From Sphaerobacter sp. (GTDB lineage: Bacteria; Chloroflexota; Chloroflexia; Thermomicrobiales; Thermomicrobiaceae): a DNA stretch of 33,979 nt. Positions 1 to 7,568 of the stretch are shown here, one piece after another. Made by a program: the position numbers and the translations under genes. The stretch covers positions 1 through 33,979 of the forward strand of contig NZ_JADGHZ010000023.1 of NCBI RefSeq assembly GCF_019683595.1, in the 5' to 3' direction. Under the pieces are notes generated by a model. The model did no database searches. It had not been told where the DNA came from and saw only the letters and a list, made by a program, of their open reading frames with translations. The first letter of the stretch is position 1. Each line of letters opens with the position of its first letter.

Positions 1-10
1 CCACCGCGTT

Positions 11-57
11 TTGTTTTTTTTTTTGGGGGGGGCGGGGGGGGGGGGGGCGCGGGGCGG
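11..57. repeat. T/G homopolymer block
   Basis: There is a run of 11 T (14-24), then 8 G (25-32), a C, then 14 G (34-47) and a GC-only tail. It codes for nothing credible. Such runs are rare in this GC-rich but otherwise complex sequence. It may be genuine low-complexity intergenic DNA or a sequencing/assembly artefact near a contig edge. Confidence 0.8.
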
Positions 58-62
58 CGGCT

Positions 63-170
63 CCGTCCGAGCCGAAGGATCTCACGTCGGACCTTCCTCG
101 CACGTGGGAGATCCTTCGCTGCGCCGGGTGCGGCTGGCCGCCGCCCCCGGCTCCGCTCAGGATGACACAC
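63..170. repeat. Interspersed palindromic repeat, copy 1
   Basis: Arms CGAAGGATCTC (73-83) and GAGATCCTTCG (108-118) form a perfect 11-bp inverted repeat. The distal part (150-169) reads CGGCTCCGCTCAGGATGACA and matches 6753-6772 with one difference, so this is a member of a dispersed intergenic repeat family. It lies downstream of sbcC and could also act as a transcript 3' end, but no T-run follows the stem in the sbcC direction. Confidence 0.6.
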
Positions 171-294
171 GGGAAGCGGGCTGCTGGCGGGTATACGGGG
201 TGTATTCGTCAAACTCCATCGGCCCCGGGCACGTGCCGCCCACGTTGCGCCTCTTCACCACACCGAACACGGCCAACACCCGCCCCCGCGGCCG

Positions 295-2847
295 CTACGC
301 CACGCGGACCTGGGAGCCGGTGGGGGTTTTTCGGACCTCGATGCGGGTGGGGAACATCTCCTTGAGCTCCGAAAGATGGGTGATAACCAGGATCGTCTGG
401 AAGTCGCGCTCGATGGCGCGGATGGCCTCGATTAGTCCGTCGCGACCCTGGCTGTCCTGGGTGCCGAAGCCCTCGTCGATGACCAGTGTCTGGAGGCGGG
501 TGCCGGCGCGGCGGGCGAGCAGGGTGCTGAGTGCGACCCGGATGGCGAAGTTGGCGCGGAAGGCCTCGCCGCCGCTGTAGAGCTCGTAGGGACGGCGTCC
601 GGCCTCGTCGCCGATCACGATGTCGAGGGTTTCGATCGTGTTGTCGCCCCGCACCGTCTGCTTTTGGGTGCGGAACTCCACGCGCATGGTGTTGCCGGGC
701 ATCTTGTCGAGGATGGCGTTGGCCTCGTCTTGGAGCTCCGGGATGACGTTCTCGATGATCATCGCCTGGATGCCGCGCTTGCCGAACGCCAGGGTCAGCT
801 CGTCGTAGATCATCTTCTCTTCGGCCACCTGGCGGCGCTCGGCGATGCGCTCCTCGCGGAGGTCCTGCAGGCGCAGGCAGTCGTCGAGCCGCTGCTGAGC
901 GGCGCCGAGCCGTGCCTGCGTCTCGCCACGACACGCCTCCAGCGCTTCCAGTTCCGCCTGGAGCGCGTCGCGCTCGGCGCGCAAGGGATTCAGTTGGGTG
1001 AGCTGCTCGCTGAGTTCGGCTTCCTCCGCCTCGGCGGCGGCTCGCTCCGCCTGGTGCTGGGTGATCTGGAGCGTGAGCGTTTCGATCTGGGCCTCGTCGC
1101 GTTCGAGCGCGGTCTGTGCCACGTCGAGCTGGCGCCGCTCCTCCTCGATGCCGCGCAGCGCGGCGATGCGTGCCCTGATTGCTTGGTGCTCCTCGCGGTC
1201 GTAGGGGAGGTCGGCGAGTGCCTGTTCCACCTCGGCGAGGGCAGGGCGGTGCTCGGCGCCGGGGGCACCGCGGGCCAGCCGGTCGCGGAGCCCGGCGAGC
1301 AGGGCTTCGAGTTGCTCCGTTTCCGCCTGAGCGCGGGTGAGACGCTCGTGCCGCTCGCGGAGCGCGGCGGCGGTGCGCTCCAGCTTGTCGGCGCGCGCTC
1401 GCTGGCGTTCCAGGTGCTCGATTCTCGCGGCCGCTTCGGCGGCTTCGGCCTGGAGTTGCTTGATGGCCGCGGCGTTGGCGCGGAACTGGTCGCCGAGCGC
1501 TTTGCCTTCCGCGGTGTACTCGGCGCGCAGTCGCTCGCGCTCGTCCTCGCCTAGCTCGCGGCGGCAGACGGGGCAGAGCGCACCGGCGCCTTCGATCTGG
1601 TCGAGCCGGGCCTTGATCTCCTCCATATCGGCCCGTAAGCGCTTGTTTTCGGCCTGGAGCTCACCGCGTCGCGCCTCGCGGGCGGCCTGCGCCGCGTGCT
1701 CCTGGGCGATCGCGTCGGCGACGCCGGCCAGTTCTGCAAGTTCGGCGTTGACGGCGTCCAGCCGGGCGACGACGTCCGGCAGCTCCTTGAGTTGCAGGCG
1801 GCGCTCGTCGATCTGGCAGGTGACCGAGTGGATCTCCGTCTCGAGCCGGTGGGTGGCCTGCTGGATCGCCTGCTCGATGGCGCGGCGGCGCTCGATCAGC
1901 TCCTGGCGGGCCGACAGCCGGTCGGTCAGTTCCGCCTCGCGCTGGCGCAGCTCGGTCAGTTCGCGGTATCCGGCCTCGATCGCATCCCTGCGGGCGAGCA
2001 CGGCGCGGTGGGCGGCGATCTGCTCGTGAAGTGCGGCGCGGCGGCGCTCGAGATCGGCGATAGCGACATCCAATTCGACCTTGCGCCGCCTTACGCTCTC
2101 GCGTTGACTCGCGGTAAACTCTAGTGACCGGACGCGCTCCTGCACGGCGTTGAGCCGCTGCCGGAGATCGTCGGCCTGGTCGGTCAGCTTCAGGAGTTCC
2201 TGACCGAGCGACTCGACCTCTTCCCGGTAGCGGGGCAGGTCGGCGAGCCGCTTGTCGAGTTCGGCCAGGTGCAGGTCGATCTCGCGCAGGCGCCGGTCGC
2301 GCTCGCGGAATGCCTGGCGCGCGGCCTCTTCGTAGCGGTCGTAGTCGTTCAGGTTGAGGATTTCCGCGAGGACCTGTTTGCGCTGCTGGGGGGTCTTGGT
2401 GGTGAACTCGTCGGCCCGGCCCTGCAGGATGAAGGCCGAGTTGATGAACGTCTCGTAGTCCATCCGCAGCAGGCGGTCGATCGTCTGCTGGGTCTCGCGG
2501 AGACTGGCGCCGGTGAGAGACCGGCAGCGGTCGCCCTCGATGGCTTCGAGCTCCAGGGTGGCCGAGCTGGTCGCGCGGGCGCGACGGCGCCGGGTGACAC
2601 GGAACTCCTGTTCACCCAGGATGAAGCCGAAGGTGACCTCCATGTCCGGGGCACCGATGGAGATGAGGTCCCGGTCGCTGTTGACGCGCGCCTTGCCCCA
2701 GAGCGCCCAAGTGATGGCGTCGAGCAGGGCGGACTTACCGGCGCCGTTGTCGCCTGACAGGCAGGCGACGCGGATGCCGCGGAAGTCGATTTCGACCGGC
2801 TCGCGATAGGACATGAAGTTTCGGATGGCGAGGTGAGTTGGTATCAT
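295..2847 (-). CDS. sbcC: SbcC/Rad50-type exonuclease ATPase subunit
   Basis: This 850-residue SMC-like ATPase forms the MRN/SbcCD-type complex with the SbcD nuclease and processes DNA hairpins and double-strand ends in the cytoplasm. The N-terminus carries the Walker A motif GDNGAGKSALLDAITWALWG (about residues 33-52). Two long coiled-coil stretches rich in E, R, Q, A and L flank a zinc hook, CPVC at residues 425-428. The C-terminal lobe has the ABC signature YSGGEAFRANFA and a Walker B/D-loop, LVIDEGFGTQD. Length is within the family range. The ATG at 2847 fits the conserved opening (MIPTHLAIRNFMSY), with AGGAG about 13 nt upstream, so initiation looks weak. No sbcD is visible beside it. 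It is transcribed divergently from rpoD. Confidence 0.95.
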   Translation of the reverse strand: MIPTHLAIRNFMSYREPVEIDFRGIRVACLSGDNGAGKSALLDAITWALWGKARVNSDRDLISIGAPDMEVTFGFILGEQEFRVTRRRRARATSSATLELEAIEGDRCRSLTGASLRETQQTIDRLLRMDYETFINSAFILQGRADEFTTKTPQQRKQVLAEILNLNDYDRYEEAARQAFRERDRRLREIDLHLAELDKRLADLPRYREEVESLGQELLKLTDQADDLRQRLNAVQERVRSLEFTASQRESVRRRKVELDVAIADLERRRAALHEQIAAHRAVLARRDAIEAGYRELTELRQREAELTDRLSARQELIERRRAIEQAIQQATHRLETEIHSVTCQIDERRLQLKELPDVVARLDAVNAELAELAGVADAIAQEHAAQAAREARRGELQAENKRLRADMEEIKARLDQIEGAGALCPVCRRELGEDERERLRAEYTAEGKALGDQFRANAAAIKQLQAEAAEAAARIEHLERQRARADKLERTAAALRERHERLTRAQAETEQLEALLAGLRDRLARGAPGAEHRPALAEVEQALADLPYDREEHQAIRARIAALRGIEEERRQLDVAQTALERDEAQIETLTLQITQHQAERAAAEAEEAELSEQLTQLNPLRAERDALQAELEALEACRGETQARLGAAQQRLDDCLRLQDLREERIAERRQVAEEKMIYDELTLAFGKRGIQAMIIENVIPELQDEANAILDKMPGNTMRVEFRTQKQTVRGDNTIETLDIVIGDEAGRRPYELYSGGEAFRANFAIRVALSTLLARRAGTRLQTLVIDEGFGTQDSQGRDGLIEAIRAIERDFQTILVITHLSELKEMFPTRIEVRKTPTGSQVRVA

Positions 2848-2913
2848 GGGACGCTGCCGCTCCTGGCACCGCCACGGACCCGCGGCGATGCATCCATGCT
2901 GACCTGATGGTCA

Positions 2914-2919
2914 AGTATA
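2914..2919 (-). promoter_or_regulatory. Candidate -10 (TATACT) for sbcC
   Basis: TATACT on the minus strand lies about 67 nt upstream of the sbcC ATG. No good -35 is found at 15-18 nt spacing, so support rests on the -10 hexamer alone. Confidence 0.3.
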
Positions 2920-3019
2920 CCGGGGCAGGCGGGTTCGACGCCGGAGTTGGAATTGTTCTTGCGTGCCGACGATTGCATGCGCCGACGGGTGGAGCCACGG
3001 AGGGGGCGAGCGGCGCAAT

Positions 3020-3096
3020 GTCAGGGAAGCCGACTGTGACCCGCAGGCAGAGTGTACCGCATCGTATGCGGCAGTCGGTCCAGTGTCTTCCCTGAC
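3020..3096 (+). promoter_or_regulatory. Folded 5' leader of rpoD/sigA
   Basis: Nested perfect inverted repeats precede rpoD. GTCAGGGAAG (3020-3029) pairs with CTTCCCTGAC (3087-3096), CCGACTG (3030-3036) pairs with CAGTCGG (3072-3078), and an internal hairpin CCGCAT/ATGCGG spans 3057-3071 around a 3-nt loop. Together they can form a branched or extended stem ending 7 nt before the AGAAGGA ribosome-binding site (3104-3110). It is not followed by a T-run, so a leader regulating stability or translation is more likely than a terminator. It does not match a riboswitch class I recognise. Confidence 0.6.
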
Positions 3097-3118
3097 TGCT
3101 TCTAGAAGGACGTAGCGG

Positions 3119-4144
<1,026 letters not shown>

Positions 4145-4159
4145 TCAGAGAAGGGCAAA

Positions 4160-4225
4160 CCACGTAGACTGACGCTGCGGATACATGCGGATACATATGT
4201 ATGGATGTAGCGTGAGACTACGTGG
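4160..4225 (+). other. Long imperfect stem-loop after rpoD
   Basis: CCACGTAG (4160-4167) pairs with CTACGTGG (4218-4225), ACGCT (4172-4176) with AGCGT (4209-4213), and ATACAT (4181-4186) with ATGTAT (4197-4202). A direct repeat GCGGATACAT occurs twice at 4177-4196. The structure fills the gap between rpoD and the next gene and ends at the next start codon. No T-run follows, so it may be a processing or attenuation element rather than an intrinsic terminator. Confidence 0.5.
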
Positions 4226-4228
4226 GGA

Positions 4229-5578
4229 GTGTCAGTAGGCGTGCTCGGTCTGGAGCAGTGGCTCCTCCTTGGCTCTGTCTTCCTCCTGATCCTCGCGAAT
4301 GGCATCTTCGTCGCGGCGGAGTTCGCGCTGGTTTCGGCCCGCCGTACCCGCATCGAACAGATGGCAGCGGAGGGGAACCGGCTGGCCCGCGCGGTGCTGC
4401 GGGCCATGGACGACCCCAACCGGTTCATCTCCGCAGCCCAGATCGGGATTACGGTCGCCAGCCTGGGGCTCGGTTGGCTGGGTGAGCCGGCGTTCGCGCG
4501 GCTCTTCGCCCGTCTCTTCGCCATGTTGCCCGGTAGCTGGCAAGGCATCGCCTCGCACAGTGCCGCGGTGGCGACCGCGTTTATCCTGATCACCTTCCTC
4601 CACATCATCCTGGGGGAGCAGGTGCCCAAGATGATCGCCATCCAGCGCGCCGAAGGCACCATCCTGCTCACCGCCCAGATCACCCAGTTCATGTCGTCCA
4701 TCTTCCGTCCGGCGATTGCGGTGATCTACTGGGCGACCGAGTGGCTGCTTCGCCCGTTCGGCCTGCGCTACCAGAGCGAGAGCCACCTGGTCTACACGGT
4801 GGAGGAGCTGGAGATGCTCGTTGAGGCGAGCGCCCGCGGCGGGCAGCTCGAAACGAGCGAGCAGGAGATGATCCACCGGCTCCTCACCTTTGCCGACCTG
4901 GACGCCGGGCAGGTGATGGTGCCGCGGACAGAGATGGTCGCGGTGCCGGTCGATATCACGCTGCCGGAGTTGATCGAGGTCATCGCGCGGGAACGCCGGT
5001 CGCGTTACCCGGTCTACGATCAGACGCTCGACGACATCGTCGGCATCGTCCACAGCAAGGATCTCTTCCCGATCCTCGCCGCCGGGAAGACGGACGGGTT
5101 CTCCATCCGCGCGATCACCCGCGAGGCGATGACGGTGCCGGACAGCCTGCCGATCGATCAGGTGCTGGCGCTGATGAAGCAGCGGCGGACACACATCGCC
5201 ATCGTCATCGACGAATACGGCGGCACCGCGGGGTTGATCACGATGGAGGACCTGGTCGAGCGCATCGTCGGCGAGTTGCAGGACGAGTTCGAGCGGCCGG
5301 AGCAGGAGGTCGAGGTGCTGCCGGACGGGTCGGTGCGCATCAACGGGCTCATGCTGATCGAGGAGGTCAACGAGCGCTTCGGCCTCGACATCCACGACCC
5401 GAACTTCGACACCATCGGCGGGTACGTCTTCGGCCAGCTCGGCCGCAAGCCGGAGGTCGGCGACACGGTGCGGGTGGGCGATGCGACCTTCCGTGTGGAT
5501 GTGCTCGACGGCCTTCGTATCGCCCGGCTGTGCCTCACCCGCGACAACGTCGTGGCCGAGGAGCAGGCAGGGGCGTAG
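4229..5578 (+). CDS. CNNM/CorC-HlyC family membrane protein (DUF21 + CBS pair)
   Basis: This is a membrane protein of the CNNM/CorC/hemolysin-C family, whose studied members take part in Mg2+ or other divalent-cation efflux. The N-terminal DUF21 region has the classic LLLGSVFLLILANGIFVAAEFAL helix and further hydrophobic segments to about residue 180. Two CBS domains follow (about 205-325, with VMVPRTEMVAVP, SRYPVYDQTLDDIVGIVHSKDL and HIAIVIDEYGGTAGLITMEDLVE). The C-terminal transporter-associated domain (about 345-430) contains DGSVRINGLMLIEEVNERF. The 449-residue length is typical. The GTG at 4229 directly abuts GGGGAG, which is unusually close; GTG 4241 is an alternative start with wider spacing. 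The substrate cannot be told from sequence. Confidence 0.9.
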   Translation: MSVGVLGLEQWLLLGSVFLLILANGIFVAAEFALVSARRTRIEQMAAEGNRLARAVLRAMDDPNRFISAAQIGITVASLGLGWLGEPAFARLFARLFAMLPGSWQGIASHSAAVATAFILITFLHIILGEQVPKMIAIQRAEGTILLTAQITQFMSSIFRPAIAVIYWATEWLLRPFGLRYQSESHLVYTVEELEMLVEASARGGQLETSEQEMIHRLLTFADLDAGQVMVPRTEMVAVPVDITLPELIEVIARERRSRYPVYDQTLDDIVGIVHSKDLFPILAAGKTDGFSIRAITREAMTVPDSLPIDQVLALMKQRRTHIAIVIDEYGGTAGLITMEDLVERIVGELQDEFERPEQEVEVLPDGSVRINGLMLIEEVNERFGLDIHDPNFDTIGGYVFGQLGRKPEVGDTVRVGDATFRVDVLDGLRIARLCLTRDNVVAEEQAGA

Positions 5579-5653
5579 CGCGTCGGGCGGGGCGCGGATC
5601 GCGCTCTCGCGGCCGGGTTGCGCGCATGGGAGTCGCGTAATCCGCGCTGTCAG

Positions 5654-6583
5654 CTACCCCAACAGCATGTCGAGCAGGGCCATGCGGATATAGACGCCGT
5701 TCTGCGCCTGCCGGAAGTAGGCGGCGCGCGGGTCGCGATCGACCTCGGGGGCGATCTCGTCCACGCGGGGCAGCGGGTGCATCAGGATCGCGTTCGGTTG
5801 CATCAGGCCGAGGCTTGCCGTGTCGATGATGTAGAGGCCTCGCGCGGCCTCGTACTCTTCCTCCGACGTGAAGCGCTCGTGCTGGATGCGGGTCTGGTAG
5901 ACGACGTCGACGTCGGGCAGGACCCGTGACAGGTCGCTTTCCTCGCGGAAGCGGACTCCGGCGGCCGCCAGCGCGGCGGTGACGTCCTCGCCCATGCGGA
6001 CGTTCGGCGGAGAGACGAAGGTCAACTCAATCCCCTGGCACTGCGCCAGGATGAGCGCGAGCGAGCGGGCGGCGCGGCCGTACTTGAGATCGCCGACAAG
6101 GGCGATGCGCAGATTGTCGATCCGGCCGAGCTCCGAGCGGATGGTGTAGAGGTCGAGCAGCGCCTGGGTCGGGTGCTCGTGCGGCCCATCGCCGGCGTTA
6201 ATGACCGGGATGTTGATCACGGACGCTGCGCGGGCCGCGGAGCCGGCCTCGGGGTGGCGGATGACGATGACGTCGGCATACGACTCGACGATGCGCGCGG
6301 TGTCTTCGATGGTCTCCCCCTTGGCCGCGGAGGAGGTCTCCCGCGCGTACTCGGCCGAGAGCACCTGCCCGCCGAGCCGGATCATCGCCGACTCGAAGCT
6401 CAGGCGCGTGCGCGTGCTCGGCTCGAAGAAAAGGGTCGCCATGATCCGGCCGCTGAGCCGGTTGGAGCCGCCGGCGGCCACAATCACGCGCATCTCGTCG
6501 GCGCGCGCGAAGAGCTGTTCGAGGAAGGGTCGGTCAAACTGCTCGACGGCGAGGATACTGCGCGCATTTGGCGACCCGGACAT
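5654..6583 (-). CDS. pyrB: Aspartate carbamoyltransferase catalytic subunit
   Basis: PyrB catalyses carbamoyl phosphate + L-aspartate to N-carbamoyl-L-aspartate, the committed step of pyrimidine synthesis. The carbamoyl-phosphate signature FFEPSTRTRLSFE (STRTR at 56-60) is present, as are GDGPHEHPTQALLDLYT, the domain hinge region, GDLKYGRAARSLA in the aspartate domain, YQTRIQHERF and the C-terminal HPLPRVDEI. The 309 residues match the family. The ATG at 6583 has AAGGAG (minus strand) 6 nt upstream. No pyrI, pyrC or pyrR neighbour is present, so it stands alone here. It converges with the CNNM gene across a 75-bp gap. Confidence 0.96.
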   Translation of the reverse strand: MSGSPNARSILAVEQFDRPFLEQLFARADEMRVIVAAGGSNRLSGRIMATLFFEPSTRTRLSFESAMIRLGGQVLSAEYARETSSAAKGETIEDTARIVESYADVIVIRHPEAGSAARAASVINIPVINAGDGPHEHPTQALLDLYTIRSELGRIDNLRIALVGDLKYGRAARSLALILAQCQGIELTFVSPPNVRMGEDVTAALAAAGVRFREESDLSRVLPDVDVVYQTRIQHERFTSEEEYEAARGLYIIDTASLGLMQPNAILMHPLPRVDEIAPEVDRDPRAAYFRQAQNGVYIRMALLDMLLG

Positions 6584-6624
6584 CGTCTCTCCTTCCCTGC
6601 TCGGCCGGAAACGGGCCGTCCCAG

Positions 6625-6630
6625 AGTATA
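6625..6630 (-). promoter_or_regulatory. Candidate -10 (TATACT) for pyrB
   Basis: TATACT on the minus strand lies 41 nt upstream of the pyrB start. No convincing -35 is found at 16-18 nt, so this is a weak call. Confidence 0.35.
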
Positions 6631-6707
6631 CCCGGATTACGGCGTTCTCACCGTCTCATGAACGCTGGCGAATGAACCCGGTAGTTCCGCCAGCAGTGCG
6701 CTCCCCT

Positions 6708-6777
6708 CGCGCTGTCATCCTGAGCGAAGCCGGCCGGCGCCCTCGCGTCGAACGGCTCCGCTCAGAATGACAGCGCG
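6708..6777. repeat. Interspersed palindromic repeat, copy 2
   Basis: The outer arms CGCGCTGTCATCCTGAGCG (6708-6726) and CGCTCAGAATGACAGCGCG (6759-6777) are complementary except for one position. The segment 6753-6772 matches 150-169 near the left end. This is a short intergenic palindrome, probably a non-autonomous repeat family, not a gene. Confidence 0.7.
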
Positions 6778-6831
6778 CGGACTACGGTGGTGGCTGGGAG
6801 TACCCAAGCTCTGTGCTCCAGTGCCATCTGA

Positions 6832-6944
6832 CGGCCATCATGCGGCCAGGATTGACGGTCAGGGTTTCGCTGAGTCCGTGATGGCCGGGCCGATGGGTTG
6901 TCCCACGCCCCGCACGCTCCAGCATCCTCTCGGGAACCGAGAGG
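6832..6944. other. Inverted repeats upstream of the met promoter
   Basis: CGGCCATCA (6832-6840) is complementary to TGATGGCCG (6879-6887). CCTCTCGG (6926-6933) and CCGAGAGG (6937-6944) form a perfect hairpin around a 3-nt loop. Both lie between pyrB and the riboswitch promoter. No gene is seen here, and the function is unknown. Confidence 0.4.
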
Positions 6945-6972
6945 CACGATGTGGGAACGCACCCCACGCCTA

Positions 6973-7001
6973 TTGACATCCGCGACGGACGAGCGTAGTA
7001 T
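6973..7001 (+). promoter_or_regulatory. Sigma-70 promoter for the SAM/T-box leader
   Basis: TTGACA (6973-6978) and TAGTAT (6996-7001) are separated by 17 nt, close to the sigma-A consensus. The expected start near 7008 falls just before the SAM-I aptamer, so the leader transcript would be about 560 nt before the start codon at 7569. Confidence 0.8.
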
Positions 7002-7020
7002 CCGACCCACAACTGAATAA

Positions 7021-7168
7021 CGCTCTGCTCATCCAGAGTGGTGGAGGGAACGGCCCTGCGAAGCCCGGCAACCAGCGCGTACCGCGCCAGGTGCCAATGC
7101 CGGCGGACAGCGTCCGCACGATGAGCGAACAGTCTGTGATCCTCCACCGATGCCGTGGAGGTTTTTTG
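7021..7168 (+). promoter_or_regulatory. SAM-I (S-box) riboswitch with expression platform
   Basis: The sequence follows the S-box consensus. The P1 strand GCTCAT (7027-7032) pairs with ATGAGC (7121-7126). The conserved core CAGAGTGGTGGAGGGA runs from 7034, followed by GGCCCTGCGAAGCCCGGCAACC (7052-7073, the P2/kink-turn and pseudoknot region) and GGTGCCAAT (7090-7098). The aptamer binds S-adenosylmethionine, and SAM normally stabilises P1 and allows the downstream terminator (7141-7167) to form. The core segment GGTGGAGG (7040-7047) is perfectly complementary to CCTCCACC (7141-7148), the terminator's 5' arm, which gives a possible antiterminator pairing. Confidence 0.93.
7141..7167 (+). terminator. 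Intrinsic terminator of the SAM-I riboswitch
   Basis: The stem is CCTCCAC (7141-7147) with GTGGAGG (7155-7161), followed immediately by TTTTTT (7162-7167). It lies 15 nt after the aptamer's closing P1 strand, as expected for a transcriptional OFF switch. Confidence 0.9.
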
Positions 7169-7170
7169 TT

Positions 7171-7458
7171 GCCCCACGGCCGAGCGCACAGGCGATGACG
7201 AGGAGAGTACGCGAGGCGCCACGGTCTCAGCGAGCCGCGCCGGTGGAAGGCGGCACACGGGCCCTCGCCGAAGATGACCTCCGAGCCGCGGGCTGAACCG
7301 GGCATGCGCCCGCAGTAGGTTCCGCCGGGTTGACCGCCGTTATCCAGGTCGGGGTGCATGTGCACCCACCGAGGTCCGCGTCGCGAGGCGCGGGCGAAGC
7401 GGGGTGGTACCACGGGTTGGCGAGCCCGTCCCCAGCAATCGGGGACGGGCTCTTCTCG
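7171..7458 (+). promoter_or_regulatory. T-box leader, probable Met specifier (AUG)
   Basis: The hallmarks appear in order. The Stem I 5' side has GACGAGGAGAGTAC (7198-7211). The distal AG-bulge/loop region reads CAGCGAGCCG and CCGGTGGAAGGCGG (7228-7253). The specifier region is GAAGATGACCTCCGAGCC (7270-7287); by the usual NNN-ACCTC layout the specifier is ATG at 7274-7276. The T-box antiterminator GGGGTGGTACCACGGG (7401-7416) follows, then a terminator. The UGGU bulge would pair with an ACCA tRNA end, which suits the A discriminator common in tRNA-Met. Known T-boxes bind uncharged tRNA and then antiterminate. The specifier call is by alignment from memory; GAT, one frame earlier, is the less likely alternative. 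Confidence 0.85.
7422..7458 (+). terminator. T-box terminator
   Basis: GAGCCCGTCCCC (7422-7433) and GGGGACGGGCTC (7441-7452) form a perfect 12-bp stem with a 7-nt loop, followed by TTCTCG. The T-tract is poor, but the stem is strong. Its 5' arm is the strand that would be sequestered by the T-box antiterminator. Confidence 0.8.
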
Positions 7459-7568
7459 TCCCCGGCCAATCGCACCGGATCAGTCACAAGCAGTGGAGTG
7501 GGAAGGCGAGCGTGCCGCCCGCACGGTGCGGGGCGGATCGCCTGACGACCGTATGGAAGGAGCGGATC

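Noticed and set aside
664-1554. 296-residue plus-strand frame inside sbcC
   Set aside because: It is antisense to the coiled-coil region and looks repetitive only because the coiled coil is repetitive.
7404-7568. Upstream in-frame extension of the MetE-like protein to 7404
   Set aside because: It would place the start inside the T-box antiterminator; the ATG at 7569 has a strong ribosome-binding site.
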